From: Cocos nucifera
Taxonomy: Eukaryota > Streptophyta > Magnoliopsida > Arecales > Arecaceae
DNA: 64,000 nucleotides
Assembly: GCA_006176705.1 (NCBI GenBank)
Contig: QRFJ01000761.1
Coordinates: 124,001 to 188,000 of the forward strand
Direction: 5' to 3'
The notes beneath the pieces are model-generated. The model was not told the DNA's origin. It worked only from the letters and a program-made list of their open reading frames with translations, and did no database searches. A program made the translations under genes and the position numbers. Below are positions 25,662 to 38,200 of this stretch, piece by piece (the stretch's first letter is position 1; every line of letters begins with the position of its first letter).

Positions 25662-26600
25662 ATGTCTGCGTCCAACCCATTGGCACGTATCCTGGACACA
25701 CATAGACTGACTGGACCCAATTATAAAGATTGGCTCAGGAACTACAAAATTATTTTGGGTTCCGAGAAGTTAACCCATGTATTGGACCAGGACCCTCCCA
25801 CCTTACCAGCCCGTCCATCCACTGAACAGAGAGCGTCTCTGGAAAAAATGGATAGACGAAGATAATAAGGCCAGATATTACATGTTGGGCTCGATGTCTG
25901 ATGAGCTCCAGCGCCAACATGAAGATATCGGGACTGCTCGCCAAATGTTGGCTCACCTGCAGGAGATGTTTGGTGAACAGAGTCGCGCAGCCAAATATCA
26001 AGTCACGAAATGACTTTTTAAGGCTAAGATGCGTGATGGGCAGTCAGTCCAAGATCACTGTCTGACAATGATCAAGGACATGGAAGAGCTTGAGAAGCTC
26101 GGTGTGAAGTTAGACTTGGATCTGCAGAACGATATTATTCTGCAATCCTTGACTGATGCATATGGGCAATTCATCATGAATTACCACATGCATAAACTTC
26201 AAAATTCCTTGGCCGAATTAATGAATATGCTGGTTACCGCTGAGCTTTCTATGAAAGGTTCTAAAGGCTCAGTTCTTGCTATGGAATGGACTTCTTCCAA
26301 AAGAAAGTCTTATGGAAAGAAAAAGAAGTCTGTGAAAAAGCAGAAAGGTGGAAGGATCAAAGAAGAAGAAGGCAGAGCCGAAGAAAAGGCCGATGTCAAA
26401 GGAAAGTGTTTCCATTGCAACAGCGACGGCCATTGGAAGCGGAACTGCCCTACTTACCTGGCCACCCTGAAGAACAAGAAGGAAGGTCCTTCTGGAGGTA
26501 TGCTCGTTATTGAGTCTAACCTTACGGTTTCTTCTGCATCCAGTTGGGTGCTTGACTCTGGTTCTAGTGCTCATCTGTGCACTTCCATGCATGCAGGGTC
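25662..26600 (+). pseudogene. Copia A2 gag (frameshifted)
   Basis: The ATG at 25662 begins MSASNPLARILDTHRLTGPNY and NYKDWLRNYKII, the copia gag N-terminus; A3 has the same start at 63690. A change of frame in the run of six A at about 25842 moves reading to WIDEDNKARYYMLGSMSDELQ. A TGA at 26011 replaces a Trp codon (K-stop-LFKAKMRDG). From 26029 there are 191 open codons with the gag core (VQDHCLTMIKDMEELEKLG, FIMNYHMHKLQNSLAELMNML), a Lys-rich tail, and an intact zinc knuckle CFHCNSDGHWKRNC at 26407-26448 (CX2CX4HX4C) for RNA packaging. A 4-bp duplication (ATGC) near 26590 shifts the frame again at the protease box. It is the best preserved gag in the window. Confidence 0.93.
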
Positions 26601-29420
26601 TTGAGGATAGCAGGAGGCTGAGGGATGGAGACATGATCCTACGCATCGGTAATGGAGCAAGAGTTGCTGCAGTAGCCGTGGGAACATACCCTCTTCGATT
26701 ACCATCTGGTTTAGACTTAGTTTTGAAAGACTGTTATTATGTGCCTGCAGCTAGCAGGAATTTGATTTCTGTTTCATGCTTAGCACTAAGAAGGCTATGT
26801 GATTACCTTCTTTAAGGACCATTGTAACATTCTTTATGAAAGAAATAAAATTGCAAATGGTTTCCTTATTAATGGTCTTTATCAGCTACATATTGATGTA
26901 CCTATTCTAACTATCGAGCAAAACGTGAATGCCAAACGACCTAGGGATAGTCCAAACGACAGATATCTATGGCACCTGAGATTAGGTAATATAGCAGAAG
27001 ATAGGATCAACAAATTGGAGAAAAATGGGCTATTGAGTCCATTGACTTTCGAGTCATATCCAACTTGTGAATCTTGTCTTCAAGGCAAAATGACTAAACT
27101 CCCTTTTGTTGGACATGGGGAGAGGGCCACAGATCTCCTTGCCCTAGTACATACTGATGTGTGCGGCCCATTTGATGTGCCGGCTAGAGGCAATTTTGTC
27201 TACTTCATTACCTTTACCGATGATCTGTCTAGGTATGGGTATGTGTATCTTATGAGACACAAGTCTGAAGCTTTTGAAAAGTTCAAAGAATTCAGACATG
27301 AAGTAGAAAAACAAACTGAAAAACCCATTAAGGTTCTTCGATCAGATCGAGGAGGTGAATACCTTAGCCGGGAATTCCTAGACTATCTCAAGGAAAATGG
27401 CATAGTCTCTCAATGGACTCCACCAGGAACACCTCAACTCAACGGGGTTTCAGAATGGAGAAATCGGACTCTATTGGATATGGTTCGATCCATGATGAGC
27501 TTCACAGACCTCCCTGATTTTCTTTGGGGACACTTCATTGTTAACTTCAATTTATCTACTGAATAGGGTTCCCTCTAAAACCGTTCCTACCACACCGTAT
27601 GAGATATGGCACGGTAAGAAACCAAGTCTGAGTCATCTCAGAATTTGGGGTTGTCCGGCTCATGTCAAAAGACAACAAGCGGAAAAGTTAGAGTTTAGGT
27701 CCTTTAGAGCTCGATTCATAGGATATCCTAAAGAGTCATTAGGATACTATTTCTACATTCCAGAAGACCACAATGTGATTGTGAGTCGACATGCCATCTT
27801 TCTTGAAAAATAGTTTATTCAAGATAGCGGCATTGGAAAGCAGATTAAGCTTGATGAGAAAGTCTCACAAGTACAACGAGCTAAGGACCAATTGGAACCA
27901 AATCAGGTTGAGCCAATAAGAACACTACCTCCTCCACCTCGTAGATCGGAAAGAGTTTTCCATCCCCCTGAAAGATACTTAGGTATTATTTCAGAGGAAG
28001 TAGAGAAAATGTTCCTCGTAGGTAATGGTGCTCATGGTGATGATCCCAAAACCTACAACGAGGCGATATCAGATATCGACTCCGAGAAATGGCTAGAGGC
28101 AATGCAGTCAGAAATTGACTCGATGCACTCAAACCAAGTCTGGACCTTGGTAGATCCACCAGAAGGTATAGTACCTATTGGGTGTAAATGGATCTTCAAG
28201 AGAAAGATTGGTGCAGATGGGAATGTGGAGACATTCAAGGCTAGACTAGTGGCAAAAGGTTATAGTCAACGCGAAGGCATTGACTATCAGGATACCTTTT
28301 CCCAGTGGCTATGCTAAAATCCATCCGCACATTGCTTGCCGTTGCAGCCTATTTCGATTATGAAATATGGCAAATGGACGTGAAAACGGCATTTCTAAAT
28401 GGATATCTTGAGGAAGATATCTATATGGAACAGCCGCTAGGTTTCACATCCAGTGATACTGATCACAAGGTTTGCAAGCTGCAAAGGTCCATATATGGAC
28501 TTAAGCAAGCATCTCGGAGCTGGAACACTCATTTCAATGATGTGATCAAAAAGTTTGGTTTCATCAAAAATGAAGAGGAACCATGTGTTTTCAAAAAGGT
28601 CAGTGGGAGCGCTGTTGTCTTCCTCGTATTGTACGTGGATGACATCCTCCTTATTGGGAATGATATTCCCATGTTGACAACAGTCAAATATGGTTGTCCA
28701 AGGAATTCTCCATGAAAGACCTAGGTGAAGCATCCTTTATTCTAGGAATTAAGGTCTATAGGGATAGACCGAATAGGATGCTAGGACTTTCACAGAAGAT
28801 GTACATAGAGGAAAGTACTAAAGAGGTTTAGTATGGAAAACTCTAAGAGGGGATTAATACCCTTCAGACATGGTATTCATCTTTCCAAGAAGATGTGCCC
28901 TAGCACACCTGAGGAAATAGAACGCATGAGCAAGATCCCTTATGCTTCTGCAATAGGGAGCCTCATGTATGCCATGCTATGTACACGACCTGATATAGCC
29001 CATGCTGTGAGTGTCACAAGCAGATATCAGTCAAATCCAGGTGAAGAACACTGGACTTCTGTGAAATGTATCCTTAAGTACTTGAGAAGAACTAAGGATA
29101 TGATGTTGGTCTTTGGTAATGGAGAACTCCAAGTTCAGGGATACACAGACTCGGACTTCATGTCCGATATAGATGATCGAAAGTCGACATCTGGGAGTCT
29201 GTTTGTGTGCAATGGTGGTGCTGTCAGCTGGAAGAGTTCCAAGCAAACATACCATCCTGCATCAGAGGCTGCGATTACCTCAGAGAAGGATTACGTTGAG
29301 GTCAAGAGAGTCAACTCCATAGATAATGTGGCAGACCCACTTACAAAGCCGTTGGGCCAGCAGAAGATCGAAGCCCACCTTGAGAAGATGGGACTTAGAC
29401 TTGTAGCCAATTGGCTTTAG
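26500..29420 (+). pseudogene. Copia A2 pol: protease, integrase, RT, RNase H
   Basis: Domains in order: protease with SWVLDSGSSAHLCTSM (about 26544-26592). GAG-pre-integrase YLWHLRLGNI and C..C (26965-27100). Integrase core with VHTDVCGPF, FTDDLSRYGYVY and NGVSEWRNRTLLDMVRSMM (27150-27500), so the D, D and E are all present. RT from about 28100 with WTLVDPPEG, AKGYSQREGIDYQDTF, QMDVKTAFLNG, LYGLKQASRSWN-type text and the catalytic YVDDILLIGND (about 28640-28670). RNase H to the stop at 29418-29420. Frame breaks lie near 26590, 26790, 27530, 28305, 28690 and 28815, and a TAG at 27811 replaces a Gln. RNase H has lost the stretch between KQT and SEKDYVEVK, with the DNNGA catalytic box. Confidence 0.93.
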
Positions 29421-29434
29421 GACAAGTGGGAGAT
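29421..29434 (+). promoter_or_regulatory. Polypurine tract of copia A2
   Basis: GACAAGTGGGAGAT lies directly between the pol stop and the TG of the 3' LTR, the plus-strand priming site. Confidence 0.85.
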
Positions 29435-31715
29435 TGTTAGATATATGTGCCCTAGAAGCCAGAATTGGCTGACACTTGTAATACACTTCTAGGGGCAAAA
29501 TTATAATTTTGACTATAATCAATAAAATGGGTTATTTTCTATCACATATGTGTATTTAGTGTCTGTGATACATCCTTTGAGTTAATGGTAATGATAATTC
29601 ATATTTTCAAGAGTTGAAAATTTAAGACATGAATAATCATTATTAACTCATAAAATGCTCCCGACCATAGGATCATCACGAGGATGGTGATTGATCCGGA
29701 AGGTTGGTGTACAATCGCTTCTCTTTAGTAGATGAGTCTTGAGTCTACGGTGTGGAGACACCGGAGCGAGAGTACAGGTACTCGTTAGAGAACGAGGGCA
29801 CTGAGCGTGACCACCTCGAGTAGTCATTAGGGAAGTCTACCTTCTCGTCAATGACTGACTCGATGCTGCAGTAGTGTGTCTGGTTCTTTGACCTGAGGTG
29901 CATCGACAGTTCACCTTGAGGGTGTTATAGTTTGACTACACCATTACTCGGTCTCCTAGCCATATGGAACCCTGAGGTGTATGTTGGCTATAGCATGTTC
30001 ATTGTAGGAACTGGATTGCATCAAGATGGAATCTATCTACCTCGGTGGTAGAGGAGCAGCCCTATGATGAATCATGAGAATCAAGTCCAGAAGTCCCATG
30101 GCCATGGCAGAGTGAAATAATAGAAAGAGTTTCTATTTAGATTTTCACATCGGACTCGAATCGAATGATTACATCATATGACAGAGACTAGGGTTTGACG
30201 AGTTCACCTTAACCCTAATCTGATCGGGGCTCAAGATAGAAGAACTTAATCACACAGGTAGCTGCACCAAGAGGTTCGCATTCAGCTCTGATGGGTTGCC
30301 ACCATATACTGCTAGGTGTCACTGGTGGATTTTGGGAGCAATTAGAATGATTTAGATGATCGATCATTCTAGCTGTTCGAATCAGAAGAGTTCTGATCCA
30401 TCGAAAGGAGTTTCGATGATGTCGATGATAGAGATCATGACATATCCCATTACCATACAGAACTGAACCTAACTGGGTCACACAAACAAGGGTTTGAATC
30501 TGGTGATCATCAATTGAACTGATCCAGTTCAATTGATCTGAATGAGATTCAATTAGGTTCAAGAAAATCGTGCTAGCACTCGATTGAACCTAACGTTCTT
30601 CTTTTACTATCATAAATAAGTTGTCCTGACTGAGCCAAAGGAGTTTGTGCTCAATCAGAGGCCTTCATATGGTCTGACTGGAGGTTGTCCAAGTCAGAAA
30701 AGGTTGTCTTATTTTGTAAGACATTACCTGCCATTTTTGGTCACCTGCCATTTCTTGTTCTTTGACTTTGGTCAAAAGTCTACCTTTGACTGGTCAAATG
30801 TTGACCATTGACACTTTGACTTTTGACCACATGTCATGCACCTATTGGAGAGCTGGTGGGGGCTTGTCCCCCTGCCAGAACCTGGCAAGGAAGAGGGCGC
30901 ACGCCACCCTTGGCGTGTGCCCAAGTTGGAGGCGCCTAGGAGTCCTTGTTGGACAAGGACTCCATCTCCTTTTTGGATTCCAATTAGAGTTCTCCTAAGA
31001 ACCAACTTTGACTGATCTTAGGCACCCTCTAAGGAGGAATCCAGGGGACTCTATTCCCACCAATCAGATTTAGATCTGATTTCACAAAGGGTTGTGATTG
31101 GTTGGGAAGAAGAGAAGTTGGATCACAGTCAGTCTATAAATAAGACCCTACGCCCAACTCAAATTATGATTGAATCACAATTCTCCACACCCCAAGGCTG
31201 CCTCTCCCCTCTTCCTCAACGCCAAACCCACCTTCTCCCCTTGCTCTCCACGTCCAAAAGGAGTTTTGGATTTTGGTTGGTGCGATCCAGATCAAAGAAA
31301 GGCGAGTTAAAGCTAGAAGGCTGCACTGCTGCAAAGGACGACTGCTGATCTTCAAAAGGAGTTTTGAAGATCCTCCAGATCAGATCCAGATCTGATTTTT
31401 GGAGGCATGATAGAGAAGAAGAGGATCTCTAGATCCAATCCAAGTGAATCCTGGTAGAGGCCAGACGCTTGCATAGCTAGATCCAGAACCTTCCACTACA
31501 AACAGGATCATCAACAGGATAATAGGATTACCGAAATCAGGTAAATTAAATTTGATTTAATTTATCCTTATTTTATTTTATTTATTAAAATAATAAGAAT
31601 TAAATCTGAAATATCCCAAATCTAATACAGATCAAAGAAAAATTTTTTTGAAATATATCTCTTGATCTGATCAGATCTGAACAAACCTGGACGGGGAAAT
31701 CAGGATTTTCCTTCA
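29435..31715 (+). mobile_element. Copia A2 3' LTR
   Basis: 2281 bp, from TGTTAGATATATG to TTTTCCTTCA. It is the cleanest A-family LTR here and serves as reference for 1-1274, 21107-24188 and, inverted, 15191, 31907 and 57428. Small open frames in it occur in both directions and carry no motif. Confidence 0.95.
31133..31144 (+). promoter_or_regulatory. LTR TATA box (copia A2 3' LTR)
   Basis: TCTATAAATAAG, about 575 bases before the LTR end; conserved at 697 in the left fragment. Confidence 0.6.
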
Positions 31716-31904
31716 TACACATAGAACAATTCTATTCCTAGTCTAGTTATGTATCTCATACATATTAGATCTAGATTAATTAATTTTAATTTTTTATTTT
31801 TTTAATTTTAAATCTAATCACATCTTATGTGATATCTAAAATTATTAATTTATTAGATTAAATTAGATCTAAAAAAATTTAATGGGAACCTGGCTCTGAT
31901 ACCA
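31716..31904 (-). promoter_or_regulatory. Copia A1 leader start and primer-binding site
   Basis: The minus strand reads TGGTATCAGAGCC at 31904-31892, two bases inside the LTR, then ~175 bases of AT-rich leader that match 24204-24380 of A2. The leader continues at 21106 downward beyond the A2 insertion. Confidence 0.9.
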
Positions 31905-31906
31905 GT

Positions 31907-34202
31907 TGAAGGGAAAATCCAGATTTCCTGGGTCAGATTCATTCAGATCTGATTGGTTCAAGAGGCATATTTCAAAAATCACCTCTTAGATCTAGATTAG
32001 ATATAATATATTTTAGATCTAATTTTTTGATCTGATAAATAAAAAAATTAAATTAAAATAAATCTAAATTAATTTTACCTTGATTCTGGGTAATCCGATT
32101 ACCCGTTGATGATCTTGCTGATTCCCTGAGGTTTTGGATCTAGCCACGCAAGCACCTAGCCTCTACCGATATCCACTCGGATTGGATCTATAGATCTTCT
32201 CCTTCTCTTTTATTTTCTCTAAAAATTAGATCTGGATCTAATTTAGAGGATCTTCAAAACTCCTTCTGAAGATCGCCCGTCGTCTCTGCAGCAGTGTTGC
32301 CTTCTTGCTTTCCTCGTCATCCTTTTGATTGCCTGAATCGCACCAAACTCAAGGCCCAACTTTCTTGGATGGGTGTGGAGAGAGAGGATCAAAAAGGTGG
32401 CAGAGGCATGGAAAGGGGAGAGGGGTAGCCTTGAGGCATGGCCTAGGAGAGAAGTTCTTTTAAAAGTGGGCATAGATAGGTCTTTATATAGACTCTGCTG
32501 CGCCACATAGTGCCACATCACCCCGACCAATCACGTTGCTTCATGCAATTAGATCTAAATCTGATTGGTGGGATGACATCACCTAATTCAATCAAATGAC
32601 AGACCCACAGATTCATCCTAAGGTGGCACCTAAGACTGGTCAAAGTCTATAGGTGAGGGTCACCTAGTTTGAATCCAAGAAGCAACCTGGAGTCCCATCC
32701 ATATGGGACTCCTGGCGTCCCTATCCATGGGCACACGCCATCCTAGGCGTGCGCCCCTTTTCTTTCCAAAATCCAGTAAGGGGACAATCCCCTATCTACT
32801 CTCCAATAAGTGCATGACACATGGGCAGATGTCCAAGGGACAAAGGTCAACATTTGACCAAAGTCAAAGGATAGGAATTAGCAGGTGACGAAAAATGGTA
32901 GGTGTTGTCTCAAATTTATCTTATAAATTAAGATAACCCTTTTCGACCTGGACCAGCTCTAGTCAGATCAGGCAAAGATACCTATGTGAGCACAAACTCA
33001 TTTGGCTCAATCGAGATAACTTTTATGATAGAAAAAGAAGAATATTAGGTTCAATCATATGCTAGCATGATTTTCTTGAACCTAATTGAATCTAATTCAA
33101 ATCAATTGAACTGGGTTAGTTCAATTGATGATATCCAGATCCATACCCTTGTTTGTGTAATCCAGTTAGATTCAATTTTGTATGGTAATGGAATATATCA
33201 TGATCTCCATCATCGACATCATCGAAACTCTTTCTGATGGATCAAAACTCTTCTGATTCACACAACTAGAATGATCGATCATCCAAATCATTCTAATTGC
33301 TTCGAAAATCTACCAGTGACACCTAGCAGTATATGATGGCAACCCATCAAAATTAAAAATGAACCTCTCGATGCAGCTATTTGTGTGATTAAGTTCTTCT
33401 ATCTTGAGCTCCGATCAGATTAGGGTTAAGGTGAACTCGTCAAACCCTAATTTTTATCATATGATTTAATCATTCGATTCAAGTTTGATGTGAAAACCTT
33501 AATAGAAACTCTTTCTATTATTTCACTCTCTGCCATGGCCATGGGCTTATGGACTTGATTCTCATGATCATCATAGGGCTACTCCTCATCCATAAAGGTA
33601 GATAGATTCCATCTTGGTGTAATCCAATTCCTACAATAAATATGCTATAGCCAACATACACCTCAGGGTTTTGAATGGCTAGGAGACCGAGTCATGGTGT
33701 AGTCAAACTACAACACTCTTAAGGTGAACTACCGATGCACCTCAGGTCAAAGAACTAGACATACCACTGCAGCATCGAGTCAGTCATCGACGAGAAGGTA
33801 GACTTTCTTATGACTACTCGAGGTGGTCACGCTCAGTGCCCTCGTTCTCTAACAAGTACCTATATTCTTGCTCCCGTGTCTCTACACCGTAGACTCAAGA
33901 CTCATCTACTATAAAAAAGCGATTGTACACTAACCTTTCGGATCAATCACCATCCTTATGATGATCCTATGGTTAGGAGCATTTTATGAGTTAATAATGA
34001 AAATTCTTGTCTTAAATTTTCAACTCTTGAAAATAAGAATTATCATTACCATTAACTCAAAGGATGTATCACAGACACTAAGTACACATATGTGATAAAA
34101 AATAACCTATTTTATTATTTATTATCAAAATTATAATTTTACCCCTAGAAGTGTATTACAAGTGTCAACCAATTTTGGCTTCTAGGGCACACATATCTAA
34201 CA
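31907..34202 (-). mobile_element. Copia A1 shared LTR
   Basis: 2296 bp with TGAAGG at 31907 and TCTAACA ending at 34202. On its left is a primer-binding site, so it is a 5' LTR. On its right is the polypurine-tract complement and the end of pol, so it is also a 3' LTR. The minus-strand TATA TCTATATAAAG is at 32482-32492. Confidence 0.9.
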
Positions 34203-35157
34203 AACTTCCACTTGACCTAAAGCCAATTGGCTACAAATCTAAGTCCCATCTTCTCAAGATGGGCTTTGATCTTCTGCTGGCCTAACGGCTTTATAAGTAG
34301 ATCCATCGTATTGTCTGCGGAGTCGACTCTCTTGACCTCGACGTAACCCTTCTCGAGGTAGGATGAGATGGTATCGCCGCTCGATGTGCTTAGATTTCTG
34401 GTAAGACTTTGGCTCCTTAGCAAGGGCTATGGCACCGTTGTTATCGTATTATAGAGGAATGGCATCTAATGGCATCACTCCGATCTCTGCGGCAAACTTT
34501 TTGTACCAAAATACCTTTTTTGTAGCTTCTAACATAGTGATGTATTCTGCTTCCATGGTAGAATCTGCTATCACTGTCTGCTTTGAACTTTTCCAACTGA
34601 TAGCTCCATCGTTGCACACAAATAGACTTTCAGATGTCGACTTTTGATCATCTACATCAGATATAAAGTTCGAGTCTGTATACCCTTGGACTTGGAGTTC
34701 TCCATTACCAAAGACCAGTAGCATATCCTTAGTTCTTCTTAAGTACTTAAGGACACATTTTACAGAAGTTCAGTGTTCTTCACCTGGATTTGACTGATAT
34801 CTGCTCATGACACTCACGACATGGGCTATATCAGGTCGTGTACATAACATGGCATACATAAGGCTCCCTATTATTAAGGGCATAAGGGATCTTGCTCATG
34901 TGTTCTATTTTCTCAGGTGTGCTAGGGCACATCTTCTTAGAAAGATGGATGCCATGTCTGAAGGATACTAAATCCCTCTTAGAGTTTTTTATGCTAAACC
35001 TCTTTAGCACTTTCTCTATGTACATCTTCTATGAAAGTCCTAGCATCCTATTCGATCTATCTCTATAGACCTTAATTCTCAGAATAAATGATGCTTCTCC
35101 TAGTTCTTTCATGGAGAATTCTTTAGATAACCATATTTTAACTATAGTCAACATGAG
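34203..35157 (-). pseudogene. Second copia A pol C-terminus (truncated in RT)
   Basis: From about 35110 downward the minus strand shows MKELGEASFIL-type RT text, MYIEKVLKRFS (35025) and KIPYALN (with a 1-bp change near 34875). RNase H follows with YTDSNFISDVDDQKSTSESLFVCN, WKSSKQTVIADSTMEAEYI and YKKFAAEIGVMP (34724-34449), ending in LGLRFVANWL-type text (GLRFVANWL) at 34217. It is followed by the polypurine tract and the LTR. RT breaks off at about 35157, before the YxDD box, where filler and CACTA sequence begin. Confidence 0.88.
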
Positions 35158-35170
35158 AATAAACCATATT

Positions 35171-35230
35171 TTAAATATATTACTTGTTTCGCTTGAGTTG
35201 CTAATATATATGGCTCATTCTGGTACCATG
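35171..35230. repeat. 60-bp target duplication, right copy
   Basis: It matches 15131-15190 at 56 of 60 positions by direct comparison and encodes YQNEPYILATQAKQVIYL without a stop. To its right the CACTA gene continues without a break. Just to its left, 35162-35174 repeats 13 bases found at 35129-35141 in the copia RT, a probable copied filler. Confidence 0.9.
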
Positions 35231-38200
35231 TTCATGCAAAATTTACACTAGTAAAGTGTGGATCGAAATGAATACCAATCTCCTTATTACTAATATCCCA
35301 CCATTCACACTAAAACAAGAATACCAAATATTTGAACCCATACTTCAATTCTATGATATCTATCAATATAGCTAGATATTCAATCTCCTCATCTCCTTCA
35401 TATCCTATTGTAGCAATTCCACTATTCTGGGTCCGTCTTTGCATCTCAAGCTCTCTTGTATGAAATCTCATTCCTCCAACGATACAGGATGTGTAGTAGT
35501 TAACCCTTCGATCGAGGTCACATGCTAAATTATACAACTCATCAATCGCACCCTCTTCTTTGTTGAAATACTTAGATTTCATCTACAATATAGTATAAAA
35601 AATTATGTCGGTACAAGTAATTAATTATATAATTATAAAAATATAATGTAATACTAGTGAAACTTACATGGTCCCCAAATCATTTTGCAAATTCTATCCT
35701 ATGTCAATCACCAACATTTGTATTATTCTTTCTAGATAGTATATTCTTGTGCTCACTACAATAAGTCATGATTTTTAATTTTATATCGACATGAAAAAAT
35801 TAATTAAAACACTAAAATTATGTTATGATAATACTTACTCAATTAAATCTTTAATTTCTTCATAATTATTTAGAATATAGAAGTATGCCTTGGATAGCTC
35901 ATTCACATTCATAAACTCATTTCTTCTTCCACCAATGGGTCTAACTATTTGTTTGAATATGGACAATGTCGATTCATCATCATCCCATTCATGGTCAGCA
36001 TTATGATTTGCATGATTAAATCTTATTTCGATGTCATCAAGATACATCAAATAGAATGTGAGACACTCCATAGCTACGTATGCTTCTGCTATGGATCCTT
36101 CAAGTTGTGCCTTATTGTGCACATAATTTTTTAGGGTACATAAGAATCTGCAAATAAAAAAAAATTAAAGAGTTGTAATAGATTTATATCTTACAACTGA
36201 TATGTCAAAGAGATTATGATTTCTTTATCTTTCAATAGGATACATCCATCGATAAGTATCAAGCCAACCAGATGAGCTTTCTTTGAAAGATGAACAGCCA
36301 GGTGTACCATAACATCAAAAAATGATGGTGAAAAGATTTTTTCTAACTTTCAAAGAATAAATATAATATCCTTCTCAAACTTTTTAATTAAGTTAATCTT
36401 CAACTTTTGGCGACACAGTTCTGAAAAAAATACTCCCAACTCAATCAATGCAGCTTGAACATCACCACTTAGATAGCCACGCATCATCATAGGAAGCAAG
36501 CACTACATCATCACATGGGAGTCACGACTTTTTATGCTAGAGATATTGCTATCATTATTGCCAACACATCGCGATACATTTAAAGCATAAGCATCAGAAA
36601 ACTCATGATTTTGAGCCATCTACAAAATCTCTTCTTCTCCTTGCCAAATAGTGAATAACATGCAGGTGGCATAAAAAATTTATCATTTTGATGAACTAAA
36701 TGCAATTCCGACCATATTCCTATTTCTTGCAAATCAAGGCAAGCTTTTGAATTATCTTTTATTTTTCCTACGATATTTAACACTATACCAATGACATTAT
36801 AAAAAATATTCTTCTCAATGTGCATTACATCAAGGTTATGATGAAGTAAAAACTACTTCCAGTACGGTAGTTCAAAAAATAGGCTTCGCTTTCTCCAATT
36901 CAGCTCAGCTTCAGTGCATTTCCGCTTGCGAGTATTTGATGCTTTTCCAAATTTTACATTTCCAATAGCTTCAAGTTGTTCTAATACTTCCACTCCACTT
37001 AACTTCTTAGGTGGCAAACGTCGGTCAGACTTACTATCAAAATATTAGTTATAATGAGACCTCCAAGAGTGATTAGCAGGTAGAAACTGCCGATGATCCA
37101 TGAAGCAGATTTTTCTTCCATACTTTAAATGTAAGGAGGACGTATCCTTATTGCATATTGGACATGCCAGATATCCTTTGGTACTCCACTCGGATAAATT
37201 TTCATATGCAAAAAAATCATTTATCATCCACAAAATTGATGCATGCAACTTAAAATTTCTTAGACAGATAGAATCATATATCTGTACTCCATTTTTGCAT
37301 AGCTCTTTCAAATCATCGATTAAGGGTCATAGATATACATCAATTTCATTACCTGGTGCTTTCGGACCCGGAATCAACAATGACATAAAAATAAATAGCT
37401 CTTTCATGCATTCCCAAGATGATACATTATATATAACTAGCATCACAGGCCACATACTATAGAAAGTACTCAAATTATCAAAAGAATTAAACCCAACTAT
37501 CACTAGACCAAGCCGGATATTGCATGGGTCACTCGCAAATAGCAAATACTTTTCATCGAAATCTTTTCATACTACAGAGTTAGCCGGGTGGCTATGTTTG
37601 TTCTCCTCCAAAATCCACTATTCATGATGCCATCTTATTTCTTTAGCTATCTTTGTGGACATATACAACCTTTGAAGTCTTGGAATCAATAAAAAATACC
37701 TTAAAACCTTATGAGGTATCTTCTTTCCTTTCTTATTATTGGTTTTGTACTTGGGCTCACCACATTATGGACATTCACTTGCTTATTCGTTCTCCTTGTA
37801 AAATAATATACAATCATTTTTGCAAGCATGTATAGGAATATAGCCAAGTCCAAATTCCCGCATATACGTTTTTGCTTCAGTATATGATTTTGGAAGTGTT
37901 AATCCATCAAAAAGAGCTACTTTAATCAATGCCAAATTTTGATCAAATGACTTCTAACTCCATCGGTTCACTATTTTAGTATGAAGCAATTTAATCAAAA
38001 ACTCTAACTTGGAGAACTTCGCACAATTTGGGTAGAGTGGGTCTCATGCATCCTGAACAAGCTTTGCAAACTATTTAGAAGTTCCTTCTACCTTATCAAT
38101 ATTGTATTCATGATCAAAACTACCTTGAGATGTACTAGTACTTATGGATACATTTAAGGTAACACCTTGATGTAAGTCATCCAATAGTCAACCTGTACAA

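Larger units (their letters stand above)
21107..31715 (+). mobile_element. Copia A2, full-length plus-strand element
   Basis: 10.6 kb with both LTRs (21107-24188 and 29435-31715), primer-binding site, gag, pol and polypurine tract in the normal copia order. It is inserted in opposite orientation into the leader of minus-strand A1. The four bases TACA flank both ends (21103-21106 and 31716-31719); a fifth base does not match, perhaps because the left side is error-rich. gag and pol have at least eight frame breaks, so it is not autonomous. Confidence 0.92.
15191..35170 (-). mobile_element. Copia A1 complex (minus strand): LTR, internal, LTR, truncated internal
   Basis: The order by coordinate is LTR (15191-17457), pol C-terminus, gag remnant, leader (interrupted by A2 at 21107-31715), primer-binding site, LTR (31907-34202), then pol C-terminus again, broken off at about 35157. 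The second LTR thus serves as 5' LTR for the left body and 3' LTR for the right one. Tandem arrays of this kind arise by LTR-LTR recombination. Internal sequence from the zinc knuckle to the RT palm is missing in the left body (junction 18388), which may be real or an assembly effect. Without A2 the complex is about 9.4 kb. Confidence 0.8.

Noticed and set aside
37100..37462. 120-codon plus-strand frame
   Set aside because: It is the antisense of the TNP2 core, which has clear motifs on the minus strand.
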